DNA of 64,000 nucleotides from JAAOIF01 sp965206195. Its GTDB lineage: Bacteria > Pseudomonadota > Gammaproteobacteria > PS1 > Pseudothioglobaceae. The notes beneath the pieces are model-generated. The model did not search any database. It was not told the origin of the DNA and worked only from the letters and a program-made list of their open reading frames with translations. This document shows, piece by piece, positions 62,033 through 64,000 of the stretch. Both the position numbers and the translations under genes were made by a program. The DNA is taken from assembly GCA_965206195.1 (NCBI GenBank), contig CBDBIZ010000011.1, forward strand, positions 682,001 to 746,000, read 5' to 3'. Position 1 is the first letter of the stretch. The number at the start of each line of letters is the position of its first letter.

Positions 62033-64000
62033 ATGAAAAACCAACTATTACACCTGCCAAAAGCACAAGGTCTTTACCATCCAAACAACGAAAAGGAGAG
62101 CTGTGGTATTGGCTTTATTGCGCATATTAAAGGGCAGCCGTCCCGCCAAATTACTGTTGATGCGCTGGAAATGTTGGCGCGCATGGATCACCGTGGCGGC
62201 TGCGGCTGCGAGTCTAACACCGGCGATGGCGCAGGCATTCTGACCAATATCCCACACGATTTTTTTGTAGCAGAAATCAAGCGTTTATTTGCTATTAATG
62301 CTGAAAAAGGCGCTTATGGCATAGGTAATGTTTTTCTGCCACAAGACCATGCACAAAGGACGCACTGCATGGAGTTATTGGAAAAATGCATTACCGCGCA
62401 AAAACAAACCTTGGTGGGCTGGCGCGATGTGCCAATTGATGCGGACAAAGCCGATGTTGGCGATATTGCTAGACAATCTCAGCCAATTATCAAACAATTA
62501 ATCATACAAAGTGCCAACGGGGTTGACAATAAAGCCTTTGAGCGCGCTTTGTTTATTATCAAAAAACAAGCCTCAAACACAATTCGCACCGATACCTCGC
62601 TCTCACAAGGCTTGTTGTTTTATATCTGCAGCCTATCCACCAGTGTGATTATTTACAAAGGTATGTTGATGGGGTCACAATTACTTGACTTTTACCCCGA
62701 TTTATCCAACTCTCAATACACCACTTACTTGGCGATGGTGCATTCGCGTTTTTCAACCAATACTTTTCCATCTTGGGATCGCGCCCAGCCTTGTCGCTAT
62801 ATGTCACACAATGGTGAAATCAACACCCGCCAAGGCAATTACAACTGGATGCGCGCTCGAGAAGGCGCATTAAAAAGCGCTTTATTTCAAGAGGATTTAC
62901 ATAAAACCTTGCCAGTGATTGAAACTGACGTATCTGATTCAGGTGGTTTTGACAATGTATTAGAATTCTTAATGATGAATGGTCGTTCCTTGCAAGAGGC
63001 GGTTTTGATGATGGTGCCTGAAGCTTGGCAGAACGACAACAATATGAATGCTGAAAAAAAAGCATTTTATGAATACTTTGCCAACGTAATGGAGCCGTGG
63101 GATGGTCCTGCCTCCGTTGCATTTACTGATGGTCACTACATTGGTGCGGTATTGGATCGTAACGGCTTGCGTCCTTCACGTTTTTATCTAACCCATGATG
63201 AACGTGTGATTATGGCATCAGAGGTTGGTGTGGTTGATGTGGCAGCTGACAACATCAAAACCAAAGGCAGATTACGCCCGGGCAAGATGTTCCTAGTTGA
63301 TTTTGACAAGGGTGAGCTGGTTGATGACGAGACGATTAAACTTGAACTTGCCACAAAAAACCCTTATCAAGACTGGCTAAATAATCAAACAATTCACTTG
63401 TCAGAACTTAGCTGCAAACAAGAGGCGCACGGGTTTCATCCTGAGTCGTTGATGCATCGTCTCAAAACATTTGGCTACAGCACTGAGACCCTACAGTTTA
63501 TGTTGTTGCCACTGGTGAACGAATTGCGCGATCCAGTCGGATCAATGGGTAATGACTCAGCACTTGCTTGCCTGAGCGAGCAATCACGCATTATTTATGA
63601 CTATTTTAAGCAGTTATTTGCTCAAGTTACCAACCCGGCGATTGATTCAATTCGTGAGGAAGTAGTGATGTCGTTGCGTTGTTCGATTGGTCCAGAGGGA
63701 AATTTGCTCAGCAACAAGGCTGAAAACGCACATCGCCTAATCATTGAACACCCTATTTTGACCAATGAAGAAATGGCAGCGCTACGTTATTGCAACCATC
63801 GTGGTTGGAGTGCTAAAACCATTGATATTACTTACGACATCAATGAAAATAAAAAAATTGTTGAGCGCCTAGATAAGGTTTGCAAACAAGGCTCACAAGC
63901 TATTCAAGACGGGCACTCGTTGGTAATTCTATCAGACCGTAATGTGGGTGAAAATCGTGTACCTATGAGCGCCTTGCTGTCTTCTGCCGCACTACATCGA
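62033..64000 (+). CDS. gltB: Glutamate synthase large subunit (partial, runs off the right edge)
   Basis: 656 codons with no stop, of a protein usually about 1,480-1,530 aa. It begins MKNQLLHLPKAQGLYHPNNE, then CGIGFIAHIKG with C24, the expected mature N-terminal nucleophile of the amidotransferase after propeptide removal. HRGGCGCESNTGDGAGIL, VHSRFSTNTFPSWDRAQP, HNGEINTRQGN and DRNGLRPSR are all typical. The visible part covers the glutaminase and the start of the central domain. A TATAAT lies at about 61987-61992. Assimilates ammonia via glutamine and 2-oxoglutarate. Confidence 0.96.
   Translation, partial: MKNQLLHLPKAQGLYHPNNEKESCGIGFIAHIKGQPSRQITVDALEMLARMDHRGGCGCESNTGDGAGILTNIPHDFFVAEIKRLFAINAEKGAYGIGNVFLPQDHAQRTHCMELLEKCITAQKQTLVGWRDVPIDADKADVGDIARQSQPIIKQLIIQSANGVDNKAFERALFIIKKQASNTIRTDTSLSQGLLFYICSLSTSVIIYKGMLMGSQLLDFYPDLSNSQYTTYLAMVHSRFSTNTFPSWDRAQPCRYMSHNGEINTRQGNYNWMRAREGALKSALFQEDLHKTLPVIETDVSDSGGFDNVLEFLMMNGRSLQEAVLMMVPEAWQNDNNMNAEKKAFYEYFANVMEPWDGPASVAFTDGHYIGAVLDRNGLRPSRFYLTHDERVIMASEVGVVDVAADNIKTKGRLRPGKMFLVDFDKGELVDDETIKLELATKNPYQDWLNNQTIHLSELSCKQEAHGFHPESLMHRLKTFGYSTETLQFMLLPLVNELRDPVGSMGNDSALACLSEQSRIIYDYFKQLFAQVTNPAIDSIREEVVMSLRCSIGPEGNLLSNKAENAHRLIIEHPILTNEEMAALRYCNHRGWSAKTIDITYDINENKKIVERLDKVCKQGSQAIQDGHSLVILSDRNVGENRVPMSALLSSAALHR

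Overview
The window reads as a chromosomal segment of an autotrophic, probably sulfur-oxidising gammaproteobacterium, most like the SUP05 / Thioglobus / bathymodiolin-vesicomyid symbiont group. That placement is inference. It rests on moderate-to-low GC, compact operons, phosphoribulokinase (Calvin cycle), a bc1 complex with class I and multihaem cytochromes c, a DsbD/periplasmic thioredoxin cluster, a secreted repeat protein resembling sulfur-globule envelope proteins, and gammaproteobacterial gene orders (ubiE-ubiJ-ubiB, petABC-sspA-sspB, dprA-smg-topA, tpiA-secG-tRNA-Leu(GAG)). No 16S rRNA is present to confirm it.

Layout. 0-4.5 kb: an unrecognised short ORF, then dprA-smg-topA on the minus strand. 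4.7-11.9 kb, plus strand: rpmH-rnpA-yidD-yidC, a TauD/TfdA-like dioxygenase, a small cytochrome c, a six-haem cytochrome c, then ampD-kdsC-ogt-DUF3565. 11.9-18.7 kb, minus: the complete atpIBEFHAGDC operon. 18.8-31.3 kb, minus: gltA-ubiE-ubiJ-ubiB, erpA-argC-accC-accB-aroQ, and a thioredoxin-tolC-adaptor-dsbD cluster. 31.5-41.5 kb: grpE (minus), then nadK, a coupled 31-codon ORF, recN, rplY, pth, ychF, gpmI, rpe, rpsB, tsf (plus). 41.7-43.9 kb, minus: the repeat-rich secreted protein, tRNA-Leu, a MITE-like repeat, secG, tpiA. 44-50.3 kb, plus: dnaA-dnaN-recF-gyrB. 50.5-52.5 kb, plus: prk and a YdjM-like membrane protein. 52.6-61.8 kb: leuS, a class 1B-like pyrD, petABC, sspA and a frameshifted sspB, comF and yaaA on the minus strand, with bioD on plus. 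62.0 kb to the edge: the 5' two-fifths or so of gltB.

How the genes work together. ATP synthase, bc1, ubiquinone synthesis (ubiE/J/B) and the cytochromes describe aerobic respiration through quinone and cytochrome c. prk, rpe, tpiA and gpmI belong to carbon fixation and triose metabolism. Much of the rest is replication, translation and envelope housekeeping.

The less ordinary content is: (1) the Gly/Asn/Trp- and Ala/Asp-repeat secreted protein with a strong promoter and a perfect 11-bp dyad over its -35 box; (2) a family of intergenic inverted-repeat elements; (3) a DsbD with a duplicated N-terminal domain beside a TolC and a minimal HlyD-like adaptor that lack a pump; (4) a six-haem cytochrome whose C-terminus resembles its small neighbour; (5) a ribosomal protein S2 with an extra C-terminal domain; (6) a probable single-base frameshift in sspB. 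I saw no CRISPR array, prophage, restriction system or intact insertion sequence.
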